A DNA stretch of 64,000 nucleotides, taken from contig NC_134756.1 of NCBI RefSeq assembly GCF_050436995.1, forward strand, positions 4,402,001-4,466,000, in the 5' to 3' direction. This document shows positions 12,801-26,218 of this stretch, piece after piece. This DNA is from Anticarsia gemmatalis (lineage: Eukaryota > Arthropoda > Insecta > Lepidoptera > Erebidae). The notes under the pieces are model-generated. The model saw nothing but the letters and a program-made list of their open reading frames with translations, made no database searches and was not told the origin of the DNA. A program made the translations under genes and the position numbers. Position 1 is the first letter of the stretch, and each line of letters opens with the position of its first letter.

Positions 12801-15800
12801 CGTGTTTGATATTAAAATACACCTGTAAAAATACTGCTCTAGGCTGGTCTGTCTGGTAAACACGGGCTGTCAATGGACGACAAATCCTTCGGGGTACAAA
12901 ACTTATAGCAGATGAATATCATTAAGATTTATTCTAAAAATCCAAATAGTTTTTTTTGTATTTGTCTTATTCATGACCCTGAGTAAGCGGACACTACCGA
13001 CCCTTTCTTCATATATACATACATACAAAATGCATGTTTTCCACCCAAAACTTCGACATGTATTGTAATAGGACACAATGGTCCTTTCCGTCCCTAAAAT
13101 ACTCGTCGGGGGTGGGTAGAAAGAGAACAATCGAGAGAGAGGGACGCAAGACAATGGATGGACATTAATGGCGTCATCCATTGTTCAAACTGATGCAATT
13201 ATTTCAAATATTTTTAGTATATAAGGGTCCGAAGTGAATGCAAAGTGCAGCAGCCATAGTCCTAATTAAAAAAGGGCATATCTCACATTACAAAGACAGC
13301 AGACATGTGCCGTTTTGAAACTGCGTGTTAAACCGATCGATGTCCGAGAGAACATAATTGGCGAATATTTTTAATTAGTATGTGGACTATAATGATGTTA
13401 GTGCTGCATCGATGACGGTCATAACTCATAACACTTATTTTGTTTACGATGCTTTACGGGAAATATCGCAGTGTTCATTCAATATTTTAATAGCATTTTT
13501 TCAAAAATAGGAGGTGATTTTAGAAAACAAATCGGTAGGCTGTGAAAATAAATCGTTTTAACTAATCTTTAACTATCTCCATGCAAAAATTTAACGTAAT
13601 TTGCTCTGCGGTTAAGTCGTGAAAACGTAAGAGGACGACAGATACAGTTTTAATATTAATGCATTTAGTACGAATGAGCTCTTGAGGATTTTTTTCAGGC
13701 TACAATAGCTGTATTTCTTGACAAAACCCTTGAACGCGCAGAACTTACATTTTCCTTTATACCCACGTCATAAAAACATACAAATCAAAATCTCATCTTA
13801 CAAATTTTCCTCAACCAAAATAATTTGCAAACTGCACCGAACATAAAGGTACACCCACACTTACTAATACTATAAATAGTCTTGTCCCGACATGATTAAT
13901 GTAGGGTGTGCCCGTGATGGAGGTGTTATACGAACATAATTTTATACCGAGTGAAGAAAACTTGAGTGATGGGGGTAACCCTACGCTTGCGTGGTCTACG
14001 TCGTGTTATGTTTTAATTAATTTGGCTTGGATTTTCAAAAATAATGGCCATTTTTGGTGGCTGTTGAGTGCAAGAGGTTTGGCGAATCATCGTGATAGTA
14101 ATGATGAAAATAATGCATTCATTTTCCGAAGAATATTTTTAATGAACAATATGAATAGACGATAATTAAAAAAGTACATATACGGTTAAATTGATTTGTT
14201 TTCTCAATTTAATTAAAATTAAATGAAGCGGTTGGGTGCAATCTTTTTGCAGCGAGAAACAGATAATAATTAAGTAATGCTTTTATTGGTGAAAACTCTC
14301 AGTCTAGAATTTAGCTATGTTAAAGCTTTTATAACACTAACATCTCATTTTTGCGAAAAATCTTTGAATTAGATGGTGTTTCAGGATAGACAGGAAAAAA
14401 AAGAAATGAGACTGAGCCTGGCTCAACATAATTATTTGTTACTGTAGCAAACAGTATTAATCGTTAATTCATAATCAAATTCGGATCATTCATACACATA
14501 AAGGGCTGAGCGATGATAAGTATCAGGAATGTCATTCGGAAAATTCAGAGTCGGTTTCATTGTAAATTAGTAATCTGCATTATTTAACGTTTTTCAACAA
14601 CGGCTTCACAAACATCGATACGGTAATCACATTTACCAACAATCAACACATAATACATAAAAGCGTCACATAAGTGCGGATTAATTAACAAAAAGCCTTG
14701 TCTCCCCGTCGAGATTGCGGGCGGGGGCGTTCCGGCCGCTCAATGATTAACGAGCGACCGTTCCGCCGCGTATCGCATGATTAATATGTAACTACGCATT
14801 GTGCGTAGTGTACGCATCAGTGTGGGCGTACCTTAATGTTTGGCAAAAAACTTGCTTTATGTAGTCAAAGGGTATGTGTTAATAGATACTGCTGGAAATA
14901 GCTGAAATTATTGATTGGATATCAATAGTTGATACGGTTTGAAATAATCAATATATCTCTGCTTTTCAATTGGTCAATGATCATGATTGTTCTCATATAA
15001 TAGCAGTCGTCAACTGGTCTGGTGGTCTTGATAAAAATTCTTATAATTTCTTATTCAGGATATAAAAATATTATATTGTCAATCGCTTAGGCGTAGGTAC
15101 CTAGTAAGTTAGATCGCAGTTTTGAATATGATTTTTTTATTTAGTAGCATTATAATGGCCTTGTGTGTATTAAAATTCTTCCAGAAAACAACAAAATTAA
15201 ATCTTAACATTACCACATCGTCCAAAACGCAAAAGCCAAAAAAACACAAGCATAAAACCAAAAAACGAGTTAAAAACGTTCCAACTGAACTGCCAACATA
15301 AAAATAAAAAAGGAAACTAGGAAATGTGAATACCAGACTACGATTGCACCCCTAATTCGTTCACATACCTTTCTAGACGGTAAAGGGGGGGACTTTCCAC
15401 CCCCCAAGGAATTTCGGCCTGCCACATTCCGCTTGGTCATTCTTTGAGTCATAATTTTCAACGTCACATGTCTGGCATGTAGAATTGTTTTTGTTCCTCG
15501 CTGAGAATGCGTTGGGCTATTTTATTTAAGTGTGTATGTGTTGAAATTCTGGGGTAATGTGGGGTTGAAAATGTAAATGTTTCTGAGATAGGTGTGAATA
15601 AATGAATTACTCTTGGTTTAGTTTAGTTTTGTTAAATAAAATATTTTATAATCAGAAGATTTGAGTCAGATCTCATGTGATATGCGTATGTTTTCGAAGG
15701 CAATCTAATCATTTTCGGATATTTTTTGATATATTTGGCCAGCTTATCCTCGTCCATAAGCAGCGCAAGTGACGCTGACTCGTTTTATTGGAAGGTTAAT

Positions 15801-18800
15801 AAAGAGTAAAGTAATTTTTATTTACGCCTACTTTTATTTTTGTTTCAGAATCGAGTGGAGTTATTGGAGTAAACAGTTAAGAAGATCAAAACTACGAAGT
15901 AAATGGAATGCCTTAAACAGAATATAGGTAACAAACATTAGGAATAAATAGTACCTAATACAACATGCAGAAACAAAGTACAGTACCTAGTTGAAGAACG
16001 CGTGTATAATCTTTGAATCTTAAGTTGTAACTAATAAACTAAAAATCACCAAAAAAATTAAAAGAAACATTATTTTGCAGTCACTGTTGCACTTTACTAA
16101 TAATATTATATTGACCGGCTATGGCGATTAATTCCCAAACTACACCAAGAACGTATAAACGTGTATCCATAATAAGAAAAACAAGACCTTTATCATTGAG
16201 AAAAAGAAAAACTAACATTAACACATTCCAAATCATCAACCAACAAGACAAATATTCTAATAAGAACCAAATTCACACAGAAACTGACCGGCCAGTTCTC
16301 TATCAGTATAACATAAAGGAGGAGAGTGGGGTGGCGCCACCCCTCGTGTTAATAGTACTCCGCTCATGGAATTTTGATGATCACTATTCTGCATGGTCAT
16401 TGCCGTTTTCACAATTTCAGTCTTACCCCGCACTAAGGGTAGATGTGTGGAGAGAGATTCTGGTTAAAATTATTTTTAAGGTGTTTAAGAAGTCTTTGTT
16501 CACCTCGTGAACCACTTGACCACTTCAATTCAAATCTTTTATTTCAGACAATTTACGTCAGAAATAATGGAATAAATATTGTCAGCTAGATGGCTGTAGA
16601 CTGCAGTAACTCAGTACTTGTAACTTGCAGTAGTAGGTTACATGTTGTAATTGAGGTAGTGCCTAAAATTAAATTCCTTTCGAGATATTACGACAGAACA
16701 AAATATAAGTTTTTTGAAAATGTAATTTTACGCAATCCATATTTGGTTGAAAAATATAAAACTTTGAAAAATAGTTAACTGACTTTGTTTCTTTTTCTTT
16801 TTAAGGACTTAATTATTTTAAAGTTGGATATATTTTTAGCAGAACAAATTAAGATTTAGTTAAAGTATTTGAGTTAAGTATGTACCTAGGTATCTATTTT
16901 AATTTAATTTTCTTAGAAAGTTTTAATTCAGATTCTATCTCCATACATTTATCAGAAGATATGCGCAGAATGTGGACGTACACTTGATATTTTACGGGAC
17001 TCGTTTTAAGACGCATTAACACTTAAATAAATAATTGTGTTTTGTAATTACATACACGTTTATAATACTTTACGCCCCATATGATTTATAATTCTTAATT
17101 AAATTTATTTTGTTCATATTATGTATTTCATTATAGTTTTTTCCGTTAGAGGTGTCAATTTGAACTTAGTAAGGTTACAGTAAATAATATAGTTGGGAGA
17201 AATTAAATTAGAAATCTGAAAACAAATGTAAAATAATTGTTGCTAAAAAAGATATATTTTCTTTATTTGCTACTTAACAATTTTCCACCTGTCACTATTA
17301 ATAAAAACTCTCAGTAATATTAATATTTACTCAATGAAAAAAATATTAAAACAAAAATTACTCTTATTATTTGATAAATATCCGGCTGGTACAAAATAAC
17401 AAGTGAAGGATTGCCAGAAGGCAGTGGCGGTCCTTTATTTATTTCCTGCAAATAATTTAGCTCAGTCGGCAAATTTCTGAAATTCTCTCAAAGAGCATTA
17501 CGTTTCCGCATTGTCGGGGAACAAACAGAATGGCGGTAACATTCGGCCAGACTAATTACATTAAAATCACCAACAGCGCCGTACTAAATCACTGTACCTA
17601 TTATGTACTCGCCGAGGTCTCATCCGTGCTGCCGTCCGTACACCCGCCACGGACAAATGTATAAATATTCTAAATATACTGAAATTCTACCCTCCCAAAT
17701 TGTCATACAACTACCGAACGCCTCACACGCGAAACTCAACTTTATTATCTGATTTCTAAGTTTGAATTTGTTTGTAGTGTGTGTGATGTAATGACGTTTT
17801 ATACGTGGTAGGGACAGTCCTTACAATCCTTTCTGTTAAACTATTCTCTTTGAATAATTGCCGCATGGACCTGAAGGGTTAGAGCGTATTCATGCTCAGT
17901 CCCACCATTGTGGTTAGGGCCCACGGTACCTAGTCGTTTGTGTGTGTGCGTCCGTGTGTCTGCACTGGACAATGTGCATACATGCTCACCGATGGGTGAA
18001 TGTCTACTCACATGATTAATTGGGTATTTGGGTATCGGGTCCCGATAAAACTCATGTTTATGTACTTTTAATGGTTTGAATGTGAGGTGGGTCTGTTGAT
18101 GGTGACCTTTTTGATGGCTACGTAAATAATTATAGGATTTTTACATGATTCTACTTTGTACTCTCTTTGTTGAAATGTTGCACAGTTCTTTTTGATTTCG
18201 GTTTTATGATACGTAATAAAAAATGTTCTAATTATGTTGTTAGAAAGACTGCTTGAGTCGTCGAGTCTACTTAGTCAGACATATTGGTAGACAAGTAAAC
18301 TCGACGAGTCCATTGAAAACTTGACAGTGAACTTAGGCGTGCATAGCCAGCACTATTAATAAAATGCTTTGATTTTGTGGTAAATAGTGGTGACCATTTT
18401 GTTCCTATCATCAGTTAAAACTCACCGAATGACAAAATACAGTGATTTTGTCTTACATTTACCTCGAGTTAACGATCAAACCGCACACGTACTTACATAG
18501 TATTACAGTAGTGTTATAGAATCACGTAGTCCGAGCCAAAACTACCAGTTAAATGGGACTTGAGCTATAATTGTAATGAATGTACGCAAGTTTGTTTTGG
18601 CTACGAACCATCTGCCCCGAGGGTATCCACTACCCAACTGTCTCTGATATGCCAGATTAATTTATATGGATTGGGGGTTTGGCTTAATGGGCCTTATGGA
18701 TGAACTATTTTTTGGTGACTAATGTTTCCTTATGACAAAACTGGGTTGAAAACGAAGAAATCTACAACAAAAAGTAACTACATAAGACACTGTCAGCTCA

Positions 18801-19374
18801 AATAAAATGACATAAAGTACTTGATAAGTAAAGACGTGTACAATTCCTTTCCAGCAGTCGGCCAAGACTGTTTGATATTATGTTGAACACTAACTAGACT
18901 GATAATAAAAGAAAATTATCAATCAATCTAAATTACTTCAAAAAAGAACCCTGACCATCAAACATCGAGAAAAAATATACAGTCAAAAAAAAGGGCAAAA
19001 CGGTATCTTTTTCTAAATGGTTAAATTTTAATGAGAACACCCTAAAAAAAGTGACCACATAATGTATCAATTTCACCACCAATAAAAATTAACCCTTCAA
19101 CAATCTCTACCCTACATCCCATACACTTAAATCTCACAAAGGTACAAATGTCATCTCATTCTCACCTCTGACCCTTTGACCACATGCCCAGCATCCCTAT
19201 TACCATTTGACCTGTATCAATACTGTGTGGACCGGTTCGGGATTCATCTCATGAATATCTTCTATAGAAAAGTGTGAGGTCAAAATGTTAACATGATGGT
19301 TGAAAGGGGAGTTTATTGAGTAATTTTGTTGTTTAGTTACTGTTGACAGAATAACAACAAATAATATTATAATA
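9841..19374. other. Noncoding sequence with three islands
   Basis: Islands of higher GC: 10395..10510 (TGGGGCCCATATCCGGCGC), 14695..14830 (GCGGGCGGGGGCGTTCCGGC plus an 8-bp hairpin ACTACGCA/TGCGTAGT at 14791..14809), and 17420..17660 (AGACTAATTACATTAAAATC amid GC-rich text). Elsewhere AT-rich. The longest frame, 129 codons at 16121, is Lys/Asn-rich then irregular, with no motif; not called. Confidence 0.55.
11842..11876. repeat. Hairpin, 16-bp perfect stem, 3-base loop
   Basis: GTAAAGTACGAAATGC, loop TAT, GCATTTCGTACTTTAC. An isolated palindrome in AT-rich DNA. Confidence 0.7.
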
Positions 19375-19458
19375 GCATTTTACCTTGAAATACCTAAAAT
19401 TTCGGCGCAGGTTGCACTTGCCGTGGTCGCAGGCTGACTGCATTTCAAGGTAAAATGC
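19375..19458. repeat. Inverted repeat, 17-bp perfect arms, 50-base GC-richer loop
   Basis: GCATTTTACCTTGAAAT at 19375..19391 pairs exactly with ATTTCAAGGTAAAATGC at 19442..19458. The loop contains TTTCGGCGCAGGTTGCACTT. A small MITE or structured transcript element; not classified. Confidence 0.7.
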
Positions 19459-19631
19459 GTGTTTTTGTAATTCCTGTATTCTATTACATAATAATCACGC
19501 AACGCGAAAGTTTAAAAGTATATAAAGTATAATAACAGCAAATAACTTGATAAACAAAACAATATAATATATGAAGGAATATATTATCTTGGCAAAATTA
19601 CTTTTATCGAAGTAGATAACAGTCATTTTGC

Positions 19632-19690
19632 CAAGTTCTCTGCTCTCTGCCTACCCCTATATGGAAACAAGGCGTGATTTTGTGTATGTT
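19632..19690 (-). repeat. Short fragment of the 9205 repeat family
   Basis: TTCTCTGCTCTCTGCCTACC then CCTATATGGAAACAAGGCGTG matches the 45514 copy. It lies about 40 bases from the Helitron-like element at 19732. Confidence 0.45.
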
Positions 19691-19731
19691 AGAGTAATTA
19701 TACTTATAGAATGAGTCACAAAGTTATAGAA

Positions 19732-19998
19732 TCTATACTAATATTATAAAGCTGAAGAGTTTGTTTGTTTGTTTGATTGTTTGTTTGTTTGTTTGTTTGA
19801 ACGCGCTAATCTCAGGAACTACTGGTCCGATTTGAAAAATTCTTTCAGTGTTAGATAGTCCATTTATCGAGGAAGGTTATAGGCTATATATCATCACGCT
19901 ACTACCAATTGGAGCAGAGTGCCAGTGAAAAATGTTACAAAAACGGGGAAAATTTTTAACACTTATGTAACGCAAGCGAAGTTGCGCGGGTCAGCTAG
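19732..19998 (+). mobile_element. Helitron-like non-autonomous element
   Basis: 267 bp, starting TCTATACTAATATTATAAAG after an A and ending GTCAGCTAG before a T, the TC...CTAG structure inserted at AT expected of Helitrons. The hairpin GCAAGCGAAGTTGC lies just upstream of the end. It carries a (TTTG)n microsatellite and the line CTCAGGAACTACTGGTCCGA, shared with the copy at 62525. The features resemble the lepidopteran Lep1 group of non-autonomous Helitrons as I recall them. No coding capacity. Confidence 0.8.
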
Positions 19999-20365
19999 TA
20001 ATAAATAAAATCCTATAAAAATAACTCATAATAATATCAAATGCGAATGAGAAAGAGAAATATCTCTAAAAGTGGGTGGCAATTTTTTATTTGCGTTCCT
20101 TATTTATTAGAAATTTTAAATTAAATGGGTCAAGTACGTATAAATTTATCAGAAGCATGTACAAAAATAGTCTATAATCTGAAAACACGTGCGTCTACAC
20201 AACAACGGCTAGACGAAAAATACTTACAAGTGTCTTTTAGAGAACAAAGAACTAAATGATGAAAATATCTTATCGAATTCACTATCGTTTTGCATGAGTT
20301 TTGCAATACCATATCTTTAACAAGAGATAGGCCTAACGAAGTTTAGTTCCTACCAATAAAAAATA

Positions 20366-20620
20366 TCCATACCAATACTATAAAGTCTATCTATATATAT
20401 GTTACGCTTTTACGACTTCACCGCTGTATCGACTAAGATGTAAATCAGACAAGCTACTGATTTGTTTAGTTATCTACTTGAACCAAAGAATATTCATACT
20501 AACAATATAATTTTAAATAACAAACCATCTATTTGCTTCGATTTCACTGAACCACTAACTCGACTATGGTGTAGTGATCAGGCAGGCTTCTTCTATAAAA
20601 ACGAGACGCTAACGCCACTC
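20366..20620 (+). mobile_element. Two diverged Helitron-like 5' segments in tandem
   Basis: First start TCCATACCAATACTATAAAG at 20366; second start TTCATACTAACAATATAATT near 20491. After each comes a related block (CTTTTACGACTTCACC...CGACTAAGATG and GCTTCGATTTCACTGAACC...CGACTATGGTG). Both copies look old. Limits are approximate. Confidence 0.4.
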
Positions 20621-20890
20621 GAGTCAATAACTTATTTATAATAACAGGAACTTGGATATGCGCATGAAACTTTCTTACACGTGTTAATACAAGTTCTAAG
20701 CATTGTATAACATTTTGAAACGTAAAATACTAAAATTGGTAAAGAATGAAGAGTTGGTAAAAATGATATATCATAATTTTCTTTTTTCATATGTGCAAAG
20801 TGCGATTCTCTGCTACTTTCGACTATAGATATCCGGCTAGCACTCGAGAAATTTGTAAACCATAATCTGAACCTTAGCGAACGCCGCGCG

Positions 20891-20930
20891 CGATATCCGA
20901 TATCCGATATCGCGTTTTCGATATCCGATA
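20891..20930. repeat. GATATC(C) cluster
   Basis: GATATCCGATATCCGATATCG then, after GTTTTC, GATATCCGAT. Several self-complementary GATATC sites in 40 bases with CG-rich borders (CGCCGCGCGC). Confidence 0.6.
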
Positions 20931-23900
20931 GTACTGACTGTCAAAAACGCACTCTGTATAAAAAAAAACATTCGTAAAACTGCTCACACGTAGATATTTA
21001 TACTTATAATTACTACTTATACTTATGATATCATTCTCATCTGGTAGATATCGAGGCAGAGGCCGTTAATATCCCCAGTCACTAATTGCAAAAAGAAAAC
21101 AAGTCTAACAGGTTATAAGTACGGGATAAAAATGTCTGGGTATTTTTCACCGGGTAATGGCGGGGTAGACCGTTTGAGGGCCAGGGCTGGAGTGCGACTG
21201 GAATGTCAGAAAATACTTGTAAAGATTTTTGTACTCGTAGTAGTGGTCATTTTTGTTTTGTTAGTTTTGTGGTTAAATAATATTAATTTGGTTGTCTTTT
21301 TTGTTTTAAAAGATGTTGCTACGTGATCTTTTAGTACGGTAATATGATTCGTTACAATATATGTTAAGAAACTTTGTTTCATTAATATTACTTCTAGCAA
21401 CTATCCAATTTAGAAGCAACTCCAAAGTAATTTAACCTCACCAAAATACATCTATAACTCCCACTCCGTCAGAAAGTTCAACATCAAAATCATAACTCCA
21501 TCATCAAATACCGTTACACGTGAAATCACCGCAAAAACTTGATCGCAAATCAATAGAAACAGAACTAGAACTAAAGACCGCTAACCAAACCGAACACTTG
21601 TACCAACTTTGCAACTCCAACAATTCATTCCCAAGTTCGGCCCTGCGCATTGGCCGAACGAACCCTTTGGTCCCCCCCTCCCTCCCCGCTCGCCAGCCCG
21701 CGCGCCGCCCGCCGCCCCCCCTAGTTTCCGAATTAATTGCAATCAAAAGGAAGGACACGAGTGTAGTCCACCCCTAACTTGGTGTGCCATGTTGAAAATT
21801 TGCCCGACGATTGCGCCTGTGTGCGAAAATCTTCGCATGTGTTCTATAGTCCGCATATCCATATTTGTGCATGTGTGTGCGTGAATTTGCACGCAATGGC
21901 GTACGGACACCCGTTCGTATCTGAATATAGATCTCGGTACAAGTTGGTAAACAAGTTAGTCCTTGCAACGAGAAACCTGAAAAGTGTTGAGTCACGTTTT
22001 TTTACGAAATCTCGAGACGGCTGCGAACTTTTTCAAGGGATACTTTTGGCTTGATTTTTTATCCTTATCTTAAGAAGATTATCTTAAGGCGATAAAAATG
22101 TATTTTTTTTCTTACTTATAAATAATATCGAGGTCACAATTTTGAAAGGGGTTAGGTAAAAATGAGATGATTTCAAAAATTGTAAATACTACTTGGTGGC
22201 ATGTTCTCCTTTCGACTAAGTATATCAGATACATTTTATTGTATTTTTAACTCAAGTGGGCGAGTGAAGAAACAAACCCAGTACAGTCAGCAACCACTAA
22301 ACGTAAGAAGCACTCGACTCGCCAACAAAGGTTATAACAAGCCCTACTTTTCAATACAACAATTCTTAGAAGCATCTGGAGATCGCAAATTAGCAGCGTT
22401 CCTTGAACGCTAAGTTTGTTCGAGCACCGACATAGATGCATTGACGCGTACAAACGTATAGATAAAGTATCGATATTAACCGGCTAGCAGGGTACCATTA
22501 GCAAATATCGAGAAACCGTATACACCTCTCATATACGATTCTCTGAAACTACATTAATATTTCAGAGTCGGGCCAAGTTTGGGGTCCTTTCTAAACAGCC
22601 CTTGGTCTTCCAAAGTTATTCCAACTTTGTTTCAAAGTTTGAGAAGCTTTTGGTGGGGTGTGTAAAGATTACTGTAGGGAGGGACCTTATCTTAGTTTTG
22701 TGTTAGTTTGATAATGAAACTTGTTGTGTTAAAAATTTTGCCCCGGGCGCTAAATGGGGTGATAGAGGAGTTTACTTGTTTTTGGATTTTTTTCTATTTT
22801 TAGTAGTTTTTTAAAAACTTGAATTGTTAATTACCTTTAGATAATTCAGTGGCTAAGGTGTACTATAGGTATTTAGGGAAACCTCGTGGGTTCCATTGTT
22901 TGTTCGAAGTCTGTGTGTTTGGCGTTTCCTGCCGGAATCGCTTTATATAAAGCATTTTGTTAGTCATTTTGGTATTTTTAAGGAAAATTATACCTTTGAA
23001 TTGAAAAATAATACTTAATTGTAATCGAATATAAATTATTATTAATTTTTAATAAGTATAAAAACGCCCTTTACTAGTAACTCAGTCTTAACAATGTAGC
23101 GCGTAAAATATCTTATTACAATTTCAACCATTAAAAATAGTTACTTAACGGCATTCATTTCAAAAACGAATTCGTACATTCAGCAAGCAATCTAATATTC
23201 AAACCAATCACACAACACTAAATAATCTACAATCGCCCCTTCATAGGTAATAAATCTATGTACTAATACATAAACAAAGTGTATTGTTATCAGAGGCAAT
23301 AATAGAACATATTGTACCGATGTTATCTTTCAACTCGTTGAACATAGCAAAACGGTGATACCACTCGCAAGAGCCACTAGCTTTCATTGTAGAGACACTG
23401 TGATGTGCTTAATTTTTGGGATTCGTTCTATTAATAAACATGGCCGAGGAATTTTTGTTTTCATATCAATTCTGCAGAAATTTTGAATACTTTCTTAACC
23501 ACAGTCATTATAGAGGATACCATGTTTGCTTCCAAAGTGATTAATTTTTTTTAGAGGGCTTCCCTTTGTTTATTTTATTTCAAGATATTTTCCGCAAGAC
23601 TTTGTAGGTATTGACCGATTTGGATTAACAGAAGATTATATTGTTGAAATCAAGAATAGGAATAGCAATGTCGATTAGTTTGTTTTGCGTACTCATACTT
23701 ATTGAAGTAAAAAAATCTTGCTAAAAAAATAAGGGTTGTACCGAACTTGAACTTTTGAATTGAATCATGAGTGATTTTAAGAAAGTATAACTTATCTAAC
23801 TTTTTATTTACAATATTGTACTTTTGATGTAAAACAAAAAACCTACGATAGTCAGTAAGAAATCTCTACACAGAACAAAACAACTTTACCGCCAGCAACA

Positions 23901-26151
23901 ACAAATCACAATCCCAACTCCCAATTACCCATGGCTACCCTACCACTTAGGAATACGTGGCAAAGTCGAGGAGCCAACGAGATTTTGACCAATTTATAGC
24001 GTGCCAAGTGGAAAGATAAGCTAATACGGCTTAGACGCGGGGCCTTTGTATTGGAAAACTAATTTTGCATAAACTAAATGTAAGGGAGCGCATTGTAGCG
24101 TACTAATGCGACACTCGACAGGTACTCTTGTATCACATGTTCAAGATGATTATTTTGATATTTGAGAAGGTGCTTTGAGCAATTATGATCTGATTAATGC
24201 GATGTCTCGAGCCATTCTAAATTAGGATCGGTGCTATGAGGACGCGCATCGAATTAGCTCCTTGTGTAAAAGAAAAAATAATTTGTCCAGCAAGGCTTGA
24301 CGAACTTCGATATGGAATCGCGTATCGTACAAAAAGCATATGGAGTTTACTTTGCTTATACTTACATTTTTGGTCGTGTGGTCTGGGTTTATGATGAGCG
24401 ATATGGATTGGATTAAAATTGGATAAATTGAATTTTATCGGAATTTGGACTCCAAGTCGTCACTAAAGACATACTGATATAAAGTTCTGTGGATGAGAAT
24501 AGCCTCGTCATTATTTTTTCTTCATTACTCATAAAACCCGTTAGATGTATGTAAAATATTGAAGTTTTTGTTAAAAATTGTGATTTGAAACTTTCCCATA
24601 AGTATGTTTCATATTAATTTTATATGATCATCATCATATTCCCCCACAGTATCAATTTACAGTCCTCATATATATTCAGAGGTTCATTTCATTCAACTAT
24701 CACCATTCTTAGCATATCAAACGGCAAATATCGTTGAAATTAAACGGAACCTTTTCAACATACCTTAGTTTACATAGCGCATACTAATGACTAAGGCACG
24801 CGACGACCACGAGGGGTGACCAGTAAGGGACGAAATTTTCCTAAAGGGTTTACCCTAAAACTGGGGCCGAACGCGATAATTAATGCTTTAAAACGACTGT
24901 GTTTTAACATAGACACACAAAGAAATATAAGCTTTATTTTGTGTGTGATAAAGCTGAGATTTGTAAATGTTGTATAGGCACATTTGGTCCAATTTTATAG
25001 TGTAGGGTGGCAAATAATAAGAGGTTTTGGGTACATGCAAAGTTCGGAGTTGTTGATGAATGACACTCGGAGGACCCATTGCCCTTCGAATGTTTTAAGT
25101 GGGTAGGATAAGAAATGTCGGATATCCAGTGAAATATTTCCAGTTAACCGTGTAGGTAGTTATTTTGTTTGTTTATGTTGATTTTCGTATAATTAATACG
25201 TGAAGTTCGTGTATTAGTCTTTGATGAGCGGCTGGAGAGTTCTCGTTCCTGTGATGTTTTCTGTGGATGAAACTTTATGAATTATTTATGTGTTACTTAA
25301 TGTTCTTGTGAACATATATTATACAAATACACTCGTGTATGATGGAAATGTTTTTATAAGGCTAAGGATTTTTGGAGGTAGGGAAGATGAATGATTTTTT
25401 CTCCGCAAATTGGTAATTTTATATTTTTACTTGAAATAATTATTAAGAGAACCTTGAACCTTTCTAGCTTACTACTAGTATCAGTAAAATAGTGCTAATG
25501 TTTTCAATCCAATCTATGGAGTATAGAGTACAAATGCATATCTTAGGCAACGTAAGAAATATTATAACTATAGTCTTAATAATACAATAGACACGGGACT
25601 TTTTAAAAGTATTTTTTATGGTTATGAATAAATTTCATGTTAGACCAAAGCTATTAATGACACCTCCCAAAAAATTTTACCAAATGTCTACGTCAGAAAA
25701 GATTCTCCTAAAAATATATTTACCTATTATTCGTCTAATATTTAACACGTAAATTTCCACCCCCATCTCGTGAATGACTTGCACGTCGATCGCCATATGC
25801 TGAGGGTGGATTGGCAACGCTAATTATCAGCCCCTTCTATGACGTCATACACTAATGGCCTGCGATCGGACGCGCTCGAATGTGAAACGCGAGATGTAGA
25901 TGAGTTGGTTCTAAGATGGGGTTAAAAGAAACGATAGTTTTGTGGAAAGAAAAGAGGTTTACTTGGGCCTATAACTACGATTTCTTCCAAACCCTTGTTT
26001 AATATATTAATAGTTATTCAAAATGAAACGCAACGGATAGAAGAATGATTTGAGACGATTTTCTTCTCTTTGCCATTGAATTAGTAACGAAATTAGTTTA
26101 CTTGTTTTGACTTGTAAAAGGTTACATTTTGTTGTAACTAGTAGTTTTTTT

Positions 26152-26218
26152 TTAACCAATTACTGTCCCACTTCTGGGCAAAGGTCTCCTCCCGAACGAC
26201 GGAGGGCTTAGAGTCCAT
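26152..26218 (+). repeat. Copy of the 9762 repeat
   Basis: TTAACCAATTACTGTCCCAC, CTGGGCAAAGGTCTCCTCCC then GACGGAGGGCTTAGAGTCC. A fragment. Confidence 0.52.

Noticed and set aside
16121..16510. 129-codon plus-strand frame
   Set aside because: No domain, irregular composition, no flanking splice or promoter context; chance length in AT-rich DNA with few stops.
18240..18312. Imperfect inverted repeat (CGTCGAGTCTACTT / AAGTAAACTCGACG)
   Set aside because: Has mismatches and no further copy or flanking duplication seen; too weak for an element call.
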